The notes beneath the pieces were generated by a model that ran no database searches, had not been told where the DNA came from, and saw only the letters and a program-made list of their open reading frames with translations. Made by a program: the position numbers and the translations under genes. From Tetrapyrgos nigripes (lineage: Eukaryota; Basidiomycota; Agaricomycetes; Agaricales; Campanellaceae), in assembly GCA_013368315.1 (NCBI GenBank), contig JAACJM010000215.1:62001-126000 (forward strand): a stretch of 64,000 nt of DNA, in the 5' to 3' direction. Below, in pieces: positions 1 to 10,359 of this stretch; position 1 is the first letter of the stretch; every line of letters starts with the position of its first letter.

Positions 1-985
1 TCATAGCCCTTAAATAAAGCAGCCTGAAGAGGAGTGCCATATTTACCACCCTGAGCATTTACATCTGCTCCCTTCTCAAGCAGAACCTTGACTATGTCTT
101 TGTGCCCTTTAAAGGAAGCTGCCTGGAGAGGAGTGCCATATTGACCACCCTGAACATTTACATCTGCTCCCTTCTCAAGCAAAAGCTTTATGATCTCTTC
201 ATAGCCCTTAAATGAAGCAGCCTGAAGAGGAGTGCCAAATGGACCACCCTGAGCATTTACATCTGCTCCCTTCTCAAGTAGAACCCTGGCAATGTTCTCA
301 TAGCCCCTATGTAAAGCAACTTGGAGAGGAGTGCCATATTCACCACGAGCATTTACATCTGCTCCCTTCTCAAGCAAAAGCCTTACAATGTTTTCATTTC
401 TCTGAACTGAGGCAGCCTGAAGAGCATTTCCATATTCACCACCCTGAGCATTTACGTCTGCTCCCTTCTCAAGCAAAAGCCTTATAATGTTTTTATTTCC
501 CTTAACTGAGGCAGCCTGAAGAGCATTGCCATATACATAACCCTGACCATTTGCATCTGCTCCCTTCTCAAGCAAAAGCTTTACAATCTCTTCATAGCCC
601 TGCAATGAAGCACCCTGGAGAGGAGTGCCATATTTTCCACTCTGAGCATTTACATCTGCTCCCTTCTCAAGCAAAAGCCTTACAATATCTCCAAGGCCAT
701 GCACTGGAGTAGTTTGGATAGCAGCCAGGAGAGGAGTGTCATATTCACCACATTGAGCATTTACATCTGCTCCCTGCTCAAACAAAAGCCTTACAGCTTT
801 TTTATTGACTTGATAAAAAGCTGTGTGAAGAGCAGGATTTACATCTGCTCCCTTCTCAACCAAAAGCTTTACAATGTCTTCATTGCCATAATGAAAAGCA
901 GCCTGGAGAGGAGTGCCATATTTACCACCCTGCGCATTAATATTTGCCCCCTCCATCAATAACAGCATTATATTAGACAGACCAA
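1..985 (-). repeat. Tandem ankyrin-coding repeats, about 99-bp period
   Basis: About ten head-to-tail copies of a 33-codon ankyrin unit lie in the last exon of the NLR-like gene. The nucleotide sequences are very alike, for example the recurring plus-strand string catttacatctgctccc. Some units carry in-frame losses: 3 nt near 345-350 and about 12 nt near 835-845. Identity this high at DNA level suggests recent unit duplication or homogenisation. Confidence 0.85.
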
Positions 986-3067
986 TAGAGCTGGCATAAT
1001 ATAATGGAGAGGCAGGGCCCTCCATCAAATCAAAATATCTGTATGAGGCTCTAAACCATTGCCTACATGATCTATTTGTATCTGTGAGCAGATGTAAACT
1101 CAACAACTTGATAGGATTTTCTAATCGTTGTACATTTTTGACATGCTCTGACCAATTGTTCGTAGCATAACCCAACAAATGAAGGTTCCGTTCATCTATG
1201 GATTCATCTTCTCCATAAACCACGAGATAGATCATACATGATTGAGCAATGAAGTTAGGTGCTAGCTGATCATTTACATGAAAAAGTGCTGCTGAACTTG
1301 ATTTGATTTGATCTGAAAGAATATACTCTTTGACTGATGGATGTGCCAGTTGCAGTCTGTGCTCAGTGTTACAATGCCAGTTGATCTCTTGGACCACAAC
1401 TAATGTTGAGTCAATAATTTTAGACACTCCATTCACCTCTATTCTCTCAGCTGCCTCTAATTTCCTTCCCTCAAAATCAATTCGAAGGATTTCAGGTAGT
1501 AACTCCAAGGTTAGCAGGGTATATCCAAATATAAGCCACCTCAAGATAGCTTGTACATCTTTCTGGTGACCCTTTTTAGTCCTGAGCAATGCTTTGACAT
1601 AGGTCTCTTCCAGGTCTTCAGGCAAGTTCTTCAGAGCATCCAGTATAGCTTTGCGAGTGGCTAATTCTTGCAATTGTTGAATTTGACAATCAACCCATCG
1701 GATCCTATGAAATATTTCAATCATCAGCTATAATACTTGAATCTAGAATACTTACTGTCCATGAGCTCCATTCACTAGAGCCTCTGTCACCTCTTTATGT
1801 ACATTCACACTCAAAGGCCTCTCTTGGAAAACTTGTTCAATATGGCTTTGAATGTCTGACTTTACTACTTGTTCATCCAGTGATATAGTATCAGTAACAG
1901 AGCTGACTCCAATTGCACTAGCTGCATGTCTGCAGGACACAAGGATATGTATCTTTGAATCAACTTTAAGTAGATCATGAACGATGCTTGAAATTGAATG
2001 GTGATCTTGTGCCTGACATTCGTCCAATGCATCCATGACAATATATATTGCTGAAGAGTGTTGTTCCAGGAGCTGGAGTAAGGTTGCCTTCATAGCGTCT
2101 GCATGCATTTGACTTGTACCTGAGTCATATTGCTGATACAGATTTTGCAACGTTGTTTGATTGAACTTTATGCCAGTTGAAAGCATGATAGAGGAGAGCA
2201 ATCCCTTGTAAGTCCCTTTAACTTTGGTTTGGTCAAGAGTGTCAAAATAAAAGTAGAAGACAGTATGGCCCTCTGTCTTCAAACTTGTGATCACATTGGT
2301 GCTAAAATATATGATATTCATTTCTTGAAAAAGGAGAAAAGAAGCAATTTACTCACAGAAGAAAGGTTTTTCCAGAACCAGCTAAGTAATTTAATCAGCA
2401 ATTGTTATTCTGATAAAGAGAGAGATTAACCCTACCTTTGCCCTGTAGCCACAATAGGCCACCGTTCATCTTCCAATCAAGCAACTTGGGATGGTTGAGA
2501 AGCCACATCCCAGTGCCTTTTGTCATATTCTCATATGCAGCATTATAATTGGCAGATGGATCAGGTGCATTGATCCACTTCTTGATGTTTTCCACTACTG
2601 ATTGTAAGTATACAGTTCTAGTTTTTCACAAAATAATCCAGAATCAACCAACGTACTTGCATCCAATGTGACAAAAGTGTTACTTCCTCCTGTATTCACC
2701 AATGGTCAAATAGGCTAGTGAGCAATAAAATAGTCTTTACCTGTCTGAATGTATCTATTATCATAAATATTGTTATGAGAGTTGACTGTCTGGCTATAAT
2801 CATTGCTAATAGTCTGGTTCTGGTTCCCCTGGACATTGTTTATATGCACATCTCTCCCTGCGGCAATGCTTGATCCTTGTGGAATTTGACCATCAAGGTA
2901 CATGTCGTTCTCAGCTGCTCTAGCAACCGCACCGCCATCCACATCTAGATTTCATAGAAGAGAATAAAAAGCACAGTTTATTTCCTGAAGTGTTGTTTAC
3001 ACTTACCTGTTAATACCAGTCTTTTACGTTTGTTTTGTTCGGCCACGTCGCCAGTGCTTCGTTTCAT
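1..3067 (-). CDS. NACHT-ankyrin NLR-like protein (5' part; continues past the left edge)
   Basis: Minus-strand gene, read as exons 3067-3007, 2944-2741, 2597-2436, 2381-2357, 2301-1756 and 1704 to beyond position 1; all joins have GT..AG ends and matching phase. The N-terminal region is Asn/Gln-rich (VQGNQNQTI), followed by a pre-NACHT segment (WINAPDPS, GTGMWLLNHP). The Walker A motif GKAGSGKT is completed by a 25-nt exon, then a Walker B-like stretch (IYIVMDALDE) and a winged-helix-like region (ALKNLPEDLEETY). From about 980 down to 1 come roughly ten ankyrin repeats of 33 residues (core LLEKGADVNAQGG.YGTPLQAA). Known family: fungal STAND NTPase receptors, often linked to self/non-self recognition. 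The ligand is unknown. The start at 3067 is the first ATG joined in frame; further 5' exons are possible. The protein is truncated only by the window edge. Confidence 0.85.
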
Positions 3068-3083
3068 CTTTCGAATGATGGTG

Positions 3084-3400
3084 GATGGCACTGCGCAAGA
3101 AGTTTGAAAAGTGTCTAAAGTCACATGAGTGTTTATGAGAAGCGCAACAAGACATGAAAGATTAGGTTTCGGGAACAACCGGCTGACCTTGATGTAATTC
3201 AGTTTGCGGGCCTTTGACGCAACTGTAGCGCTCAATTCACTTGGATGATAGGGCACAGCGCAAGAGGTTTGAAAAGTGTCTAAAGTCACATGAGTCTTTA
3301 TGAGAGGTGTAATGAAGCATCAAAGATAAGGTCTTGCGAAAGACCAGCTAGATAAGATCTTCGAGCGCAACTTCAAATGGTGCTGGTAACATCAACTATT
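3084..3400. repeat. Two-copy tandem repeat, about 160 bp, upstream of the NLR
   Basis: The segment starting at 3084 (gatggcactgcgcaagaag) recurs at 3244 (gatgatagggcacagcgcaag) with the shared core gaaaagtgtctaaagtcacatgag. A third, diverged copy sits near 30,310-30,430, upstream of the broken second NLR. On the minus strand each unit carries an intron-acceptor-like tract (cttcttgcgcag) and an open stretch with a possible donor, so it may be a duplicated 5' exon/intron unit or a promoter element. Confidence 0.6.
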
Positions 3401-3888
3401 CAGTCGCCTCTCTAGCTTCTTCTCTGTTTCGCCTTCCAGACTGTCTGGTAGGCACTAGGTCAAACCCGACGTAGTACTTAGTATGTGCATGCCGAGTCAA
3501 TTTAATTGTTGCATTCGGAAGTGGCTTTCCCGTCGAAAATTTACAGGCAAATTGAGTTATTCCACCGGCGTAAGTAATTGGAGTAACAGACAAGACACCA
3601 GTGCGCGTAAAAGACAGAAGAGAGGATGAAAGTCGAGGAGCAAGTGAAATTTCGCTGACCGGCAGCTGAGATGTACTGATGTCACAAGATGTGACAACAA
3701 CGCTCATCGTCGACCATGATGAGCTCGACGTTACCGACGGCAACGAAGACTACAACATTTCCCTGCGTTCATCGCCTTCCTCGCTTCAAAGAACACCGCT
3801 CTTGAGATCTTTCTGTCTCCAAACACAACCTTGCCCTTTGCAAGCAACTGAGGCCAAATGCGCACCCCTATGCTATCCGTCTGAATGA
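3396..3888 (-). other. Unrecognised open stretches upstream of the NLR
   Basis: The minus strand has an open frame at 3743-3396 (115 codons; motif HTKYYVGFDLVPT) and another reading upstream of it. They could be extra 5' exons of the NLR-like gene or a separate small gene. I see no domain I can name and no convincing splice chain to the exon at 3067. Reported as unresolved. Confidence 0.25.
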
Positions 3889-3899
3889 AAATGATATCA

Positions 3900-6800
3900 T
3901 AGGAAGATTACCCGAACGATGTCTCTTAGGGACAGACAAGTGAGTGACTCTCTTACATGTCCTCGCTTCATGAAGAACACGCAAACTGACTGGTATTCCC
4001 CCTCTTTCTCTTCCCCCCTTCCCTGTGTGGTGCTACATTATATATGTGTTTCCCCCACTCTCGACTTCTGGGCTCTGTTCCCACTTCATCGTGTCCTTCC
4101 ATCATTTACTTGCTTCCTCCATTCATTCATCCTTTTCACCTCAGATCGTCATGCCTTTTCTCCCTGCCTTCTCCCTATCCCTCGCCATCCATCTTTCCTC
4201 ACATCTACCCAATAACTTGACATCAACCCATCTTTCAACCAACGCCAGTGAACACCGCGTACCCAGCAAACCCACACTCTCCCTTCCCCAACTCCATTAC
4301 GAACTCAAATTTGAACGATATTTCTCCCCGTTTTTGCGGTTTTGCATCGGTACTGGATCGATGGGTCTGTGGGCTGCCCCAGTACGAGGCGTAGACCCGC
4401 TTGCGCAAAATATGCTGGATTTGGATTTGGGTCTGAGATTGATGGGTACTGATGATGGGGAGACTAGTATGAGGAGGAGTCAACGCCGAATCGCCTGAAG
4501 AAAACCATCAACTCGGAATCTACGATACACCTCTGTCTACCCATATATCCTTCCACCTCCCCACCTAATCATTTACGCGTCAACGCCAATGTTACCCTTA
4601 TCGTCAACTCTTCTCTTGGCGTATTCCAAAGTTGTCCCACCACCTCAGATACCACGAGTCCACGACGTTGGCGTTCATCGAGGCATTTCAATATCCATTC
4701 CTATCCAAGCTCGTTTACACTCCCTACGCCTTTGTTGGCATTAACACGACTCCTCCACCTCTTCCTCGGTGCATTGAACGAGATATATCTTTCCTGGTCT
4801 TCATCAGGCATTATCATGGACACTGGCCCACATCTGTCCATTCCCATATCCTCTTACAACCTATACCGCCGCCCATTGTCTTGTCGAGCTCATCAGGGAT
4901 CAAGACCATGCATACACTCCTTGTTATCTCAGAGACCAACAATCATTTCTCTTCCTTTCCACGCTGTCTCTCCGTTCCCGTCCCACCATCTCTTACACAT
5001 CCCATCTACAACCTTTCCTTCCCCCAAAGAATCCCATCACGCAATTGTGACTTGTTGACGGCGACAGTGACAACAAAGAGTCCGAGTCCAAGGGTAACAG
5101 GTTGGCGGGTGATAAACGAGTGCTGATGACGTGGCGGTGACGTTGTCATTGTTGGGCGCTATCGTTGCCTTCACCACTCTCTTTCACTGTCAACTACGCA
5201 GCCGAGACATGCGACCACTGTCAGCTTACCTTCACCAATTATTTCCTCCTCGACGCAACTCTCTCTTGTTGCCCTACCTCGCCAAATCGTGTCATTCTCA
5301 ACGGACGAGGTAGACTCCAGGATGGACAAGGACGGACGAACGTAGGCCAGGTCGTCTAGGAATGCTGGGCTTTTGGGTCTTTGGTCGTTGAGATGGTGAT
5401 AGCGACGGTGATGGAGATGGAGATACGAGCGGAAGCGGTTTGGACCTGGGAAAGGCGAAACGAGTACGCCGAGGAGGAAAAATGCCAACACTGGTCTTCA
5501 TTTCATCGCGTCATCGCGTCTTGCATCACCTATGTGCACCTTCTCTCCCAATAATCGTCTACCCAACCCATCTGTCCCCGATTTCCTTGTTCCCGCTTCG
5601 CCCAACCCTTCCCATTGAGCTCGGTTGCGTCTCTGCCCATCGCTGTATGGGATAATCCTTTCCTCATTACCACCCATCCAACCAGCATGCTCGCTATCCC
5701 TTTATCCTTCTCAATACCTTATGATGTCGGGTTTGGCCAAGTATGGGTGCGAACCAATCCACTTGGTGTCATCACCAATGACCACGACATTTTGCCGCTT
5801 TCCGCCGTCCAGTCAATAGTTCTCTCATTGGCGGGTCAACAGCCAACCGCTATCGGCCCCAACAACGCCGACTCGCACCTACCCCCTTCCCTATATCTTC
5901 ACATCGACATACACACTACTCGACGTGTCCTCTACGTCAATTACACCTACTTTCATTCTCCCGACTTACCTCTTGTTCATTATTTCGTGGTTTTTCGCGT
6001 TCGCAAGGGCACTCACGAGGATGACGACGTTTCGCTGGGTCGACGTGAGATGACGTGGCGGTGACGTGGTCAATGTCGTGCATGACCCTAGTCACAGTGT
6101 GGGCGCTGACCTTTGCCCCACCTGTTTTTGTTTGTCGTCATCGAGTCAGCAATCCACTCCTACTCCCAACAATTGACAACTTTCTCTTGTCCTCTTCTCA
6201 ACACAACCCGTCCTCACTAGAGCCGAAATGACTTGTCATCAACAATGGACTCCTGAACGGCGAGTACTGGAGGAGTAGATAGGATACCACGGGGGTTGCG
6301 GTCCAGGAACGTTGGGGAACGGCTGTTTGACGCCATGGGCCTTGGAGATGGAGATGGAGATGGAGATGGAGATGGAGATGGGCATAGAAGTGGAATGGGG
6401 TTAGTGGTCTTGGAGTGTTGTTGCGGGTGGTTGGGTGCTGCAAATCCTTGTTGGGAGTGAAGTAGCAGTCAGGACGGAAGGGTCATCAGTCGTTTTGCTG
6501 ATTGAGTGGGGTTTGAGCACTGAGGCATTCCAGGGGACCTTGACGCTAGCGTTACAGTTGAAGATGAGCGTTATGTTATAGACACCTGGTGGTGAGTGTT
6601 TTGTTCTTTTTTTTCTTCTTCACGCCTTCATGCTTTCTTTCTTTTCGTTTCGCCTTTTTCACATTTATCTGAGTCTATACTCATGTACTGATCTTTTCTT
6701 TCTGACATGCTCTAGAACGATAGTACTTTGAACCCAATCAAAGGCTACTTACACCAATTTGCTTACTGATAGAGACTTCATGTTGGTCCAAGGTCGCTTA

Positions 6801-7480
6801 ACGATCCTTCTAGCACACAGTTTTAGCAGCAACCTAAAGCACTGGTGATTGTGGATCAATTTCACTATGATTACTGGTATGTTGTGAAGTCGCCAAGTGG
6901 CATAGGACTCATTTATCAACGTAGTGCTTTCACGTTCTTCTCCTGTTCAAACTTGGATCTACACGCTCTGTCTCAGTCACTGCTCCTCAGTCCATCACAA
7001 GCTTTGGCTAGGGAACAACCTTCCTCTTTCGGTGACTGCGGAGATACGGATCTATTCAATGACAAAGTGCAGGCTCGGAGGAATGGCTCGTATTTCGCCA
7101 TTGGCAAGCTAACGGTTAGTTTTCTCCCGGAAAACTGACCTCGATAGGTATTTCGAGTTCTTGCTTCAGTGAGATGAACCATGACCCTAAACCCTACTTC
7201 TTCTCTACTTTCTTCAAATAATTCAATCCCCTTATTCGAACCGGCCACTGTAAAGCGGTTTCGGAATAACATTGATATGACAACGTGGAAGTCAGCTAGC
7301 TACTTAGCCCGAGAACTGAAGTCCAACTATGACTACAGTATGAAAGTCATGAGTTCAGTACCGTAAGAGAGGAGCCTGTAGCAAAATATACAATGATCAA
7401 GGGATGGAAAATATACAAGGCTTCAACGAACGGGGTTCCAGATGAGAAAAGGCCTGGATTTTGGAAAATGAGACGCGAAA
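3900..7480. other. Gene-poor stretch with pyrimidine-rich strand and diverged repeats
   Basis: No gene is supported here. The plus strand is rich in C and T over 3,950-6,200, which opens long frames without recognisable protein content. A segment near 5,127 (gatgacgtggcggtgacgt) recurs near 6,050, and weaker similarity follows both for about 300 bp, ending in GATGGA-type repeats, so an old tandem duplication of about 920 bp period is likely. Positions 6,600-7,480 show nothing recognisable. Confidence 0.4.
6344..6381. repeat. Hexanucleotide microsatellite (GGAGAT)n, about 6 units
   Basis: Six consecutive ggagat units are visible. A shorter, degenerate form (gatggagatggagat) occurs near 5,408-5,424 in the paralogous half of the diverged duplication. 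Confidence 0.9.
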
Positions 7481-7486
7481 AAGAAA

Positions 7487-9967
7487 TCATCGCTGAACAG
7501 TATGAACCAGAATATAATTGAAGGTCATCTTTCGACTTTTGCTGCTTAGTTCCTCAGGATGACGGGGAGCATGAGCATCTCCTAAGGCAGAAGGCTGGGT
7601 TAGATCGAAGTAGTCAACGTTCTCTGTAGAGATGAAGACTTTTAAGAATGCGTGGTCAACCTTTTGCCCCTCACGGAGAAAATATGTGACTGGACGATCG
7701 CGAAAGTTCTGCCCATAGCCAAAAGTCAAAGATCCACCAGGAGGAATTGGTTCATTGTACCGTGTTTGGTAGAATGGACCTAAGCCTTGTCAGAATAACA
7801 CAGGAGGAGATATACATCATGCTCACTAATGCTCCAGTCACTCAAGTCGAACGAAACAACAGCGCAGAAGATGTTTACCGATGACCGATTGGTGATAAGG
7901 AAGCCATACTTCTGTCCAACCTCCGCATTCAATAAACCATTCTCGTTGATCAGATTCGTAGTATTCTCTGGAACCCAATCTGATTCGAAAAAGTCAGCCT
8001 TGGTTTCGTTTTGGGCAAGACGTCTGCATTCAAGCAACACATCAGATGCGATTGCTCCGTGCCTGCTAGGGGTAGTACGGATACGCCAAATGAAAGCCTC
8101 TGCACTCCGTAAGACGTATAACAGCGTGTCTAACGAAGTCGACACGCTGAATGGAAGTTTGAAACCACCTCCTAGAGCAGGATGAAATAGCTCCAGATGT
8201 GCGAGCTGACGGTCATTATCGCATGCCACCACGAGATCAGGATTACCGCCACAGTCATCTACGAGAACGATTTCTGGATTGGTGAGGTCTCTGATCTGAT
8301 CCCGAAGAGATGGCATCGATGGTAGAAGAACACGGAGACCGCCTCGTGTGCCATCTGGTGCTTTCAGAGCGTAGCCTAAAACCAAATCCGAGCGGGTCAC
8401 ACCCAATTCAGAAGGTCCTAGCTTCGCCACAGAACCAAACGCGGAGGTTTCACAGACAACGAGTCGCCCGATCTTCTCCCCGTGTGCAGTGTCAGCGAAC
8501 AAGTCGAATTCGAGACCTGGAGAGATACCGAGAGCATGTCCAACTGAAAGGAAGCATTCCCCTGGGGTAGAACTCGGCAGCACAAAACAGTGCTCGCGTT
8601 CAAAGTCTACTGATCTGGATTTACCGTCGAACGGTAGTGGACTGGATTTGAACAACCCTTCACATTGTGCATGCTGTCTAAATAAAAAGTCAGAGCCATT
8701 CAAAATTTCATATAGCTGTGAATGAATGAAATACCGTTCGCTGGAGATAAGCAAGCTCAGTTTCTCGTAGCTGAGCTGTTTAGTATTGCCGCACCATAAC
8801 CGCCGGAGGAGTCCTTCGGTAAACACTCCGTGGTGGGCCGTTTCCATCGCCAATTCCCCATCCTTGCAAGCGGACATGAAGATACAGGAAGAAGGGTTTG
8901 GTCTCCAAGATGTAAGGAGGCGAAAAGGATAGATGAACCAGGAAAATAATCGCAGGATGAGATGGGTATTCTTCTGTTTAAGGGATAGGTACATGTCGCC
9001 CGTCACCCGAGACGTGTCTGTGAGGGAGATTCCTCGACCAAGTTCCACGAAAGATGGATTGTGTAGACGGGGATACGAGCAGTCCGTAAGAATAACCTGC
9101 AGCTGAACATGAGTTTTGCAGAAATTCAAAGCAGCTATAAGAAAACGAACTGACGCTGTTTTTGGGTAATAAACACGACAATATTTGGACAGGAATACCG
9201 TGTCCAAGGCCGTCTCGACTGAAGTCATGAGGAAGCAGCATCTTGACCTCAGTGGTCTTTGGTCGAAGTGAGAGCTTTGATTTTGACAAAAAAGTCCCCG
9301 TAGCACCGTGACCTGCGAAGTAGATTAAAATAGGATTACCGCTCTCTGCTATGACCCTGATCTCCTCCTCAATACGTGAACAACTAGCGCTCTCGTCGCA
9401 AAGGACCTTGATATGTTCCTCCCCAATTCCATTCGACGACAGGTACTGCTTGACAGCATAGGCATCGACAACACAACATCGAAGATCATGGATGCTCTGA
9501 TCCAAGTACTCGTTGATGCCGATTATCAACGCACGGAAGGATGAGATACTATTCAAATGAAGATTATCGCAACTGCGATCTATGGCCTGGAGAACCGTTA
9601 ACAGACTTTAAAAAAAGCTCATCCTTCCAGTAAGTGACCTTACCCGTACGATTTCCTTCCTTAATGAGGATAAAGTCGTTAAAACATTTAACATATCAGA
9701 CATCTCAATGACGACGTACCGTTGGCCAGTTTCCGTGTCACCGTAAGGTCTTCCGAACAGAACTCTGTGTCAAAAACGAAACAAAAAAAACGAACAGTCG
9801 GTTCCTGGAAAGCTAGAGTTTCCCAGATATGTAGTACCCTAGCTTCTTCAGACAGTGTTGAAGGAGCGACTTGAGCATCCTGGGCAAGGACGAGGGGAGG
9901 TGAACGGTTAGAGAAGGGGCTTGACGTATACATACTTATAACGGTGACTACAAGACAGGACCCTCAT
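7487..9967 (-). CDS. Caspase-like (peptidase C14 type) protein 1, degenerate motif around Cys
   Basis: Seven exons give a phase-consistent protein of about 671 residues: 9967-9936, 9764-9644, 9586-9199, 9155-8993, 8902-8735, 8677-7827, 7779-7487. The caspase-type fold is recognisable by FRALIIGINEYL, YFAGHG (candidate catalytic His about 144) and VILTDCSY (candidate Cys about 206). The usual DCCHSG/DSCHSG is replaced, so His and Cys remain but the neighbours do not; activity is uncertain. A later strand-like motif (CIFMSACKDGE) matches the family's LLAAC. The last 400 or so residues have no domain I recognise but align with the divergent neighbour (QCEG, SIS..YN.PIPPGG). Extension to an ATG at 9967 rests on two short upstream exons; the caspase core begins in the 9586 exon. 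Confidence 0.8.
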
Positions 9968-9989
9968 CAATAAGAAACACCGTTTACGG

Positions 9990-10100
9990 CAGCCTAGGGG
10001 TAAAAGAAGGCACTTGCGATACTGTAAGGTTTCGAGTGACTTCATCTACAGCAGCCTAGGGTAAAAGAAGGCGATGTGTACTTTAAGGTTTCGAGCTGGT
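9990..10100. repeat. Two-copy tandem repeat, about 60 bp, between the caspase-like genes
   Basis: The core cagcctaggggtaaaagaag appears near 9,990 and again, lacking one g, near 10,052. Each is followed by a related aaggtttcgag string. It lies between the two divergent caspase-like genes, just upstream of the proposed start at 9967, so it may be a duplicated promoter or 5' leader element. Confidence 0.7.
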
Positions 10101-10359
10101 TTGTCTCACCTCCAAGCCAGCTTTCCCGTAGCACGTGGTGGCAAGTCAAATGAGCAAAAAATAAATGTATAATTTCCTTTTCTAGAATTCGAGCTTTTCT
10201 TGGATCCAAAGCGTGCAGTGTTATGCAGAACTTTATCATCCAATCGATCGTACGTAGCGCTGACCAGAGAGTATAAGATGCCCCCAGAGGGAAGGCCGAG
10301 TGTCGTTATTGTTTCCGAATTCTTGCCATACGACCAGGAATCTGCGCTCTGGCTCCAGT

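Noticed and set aside
3919..6064. Several long plus-strand open frames
   Set aside because: They arise from strong strand bias, overlap in several frames, have no domain, and lack splice structure.
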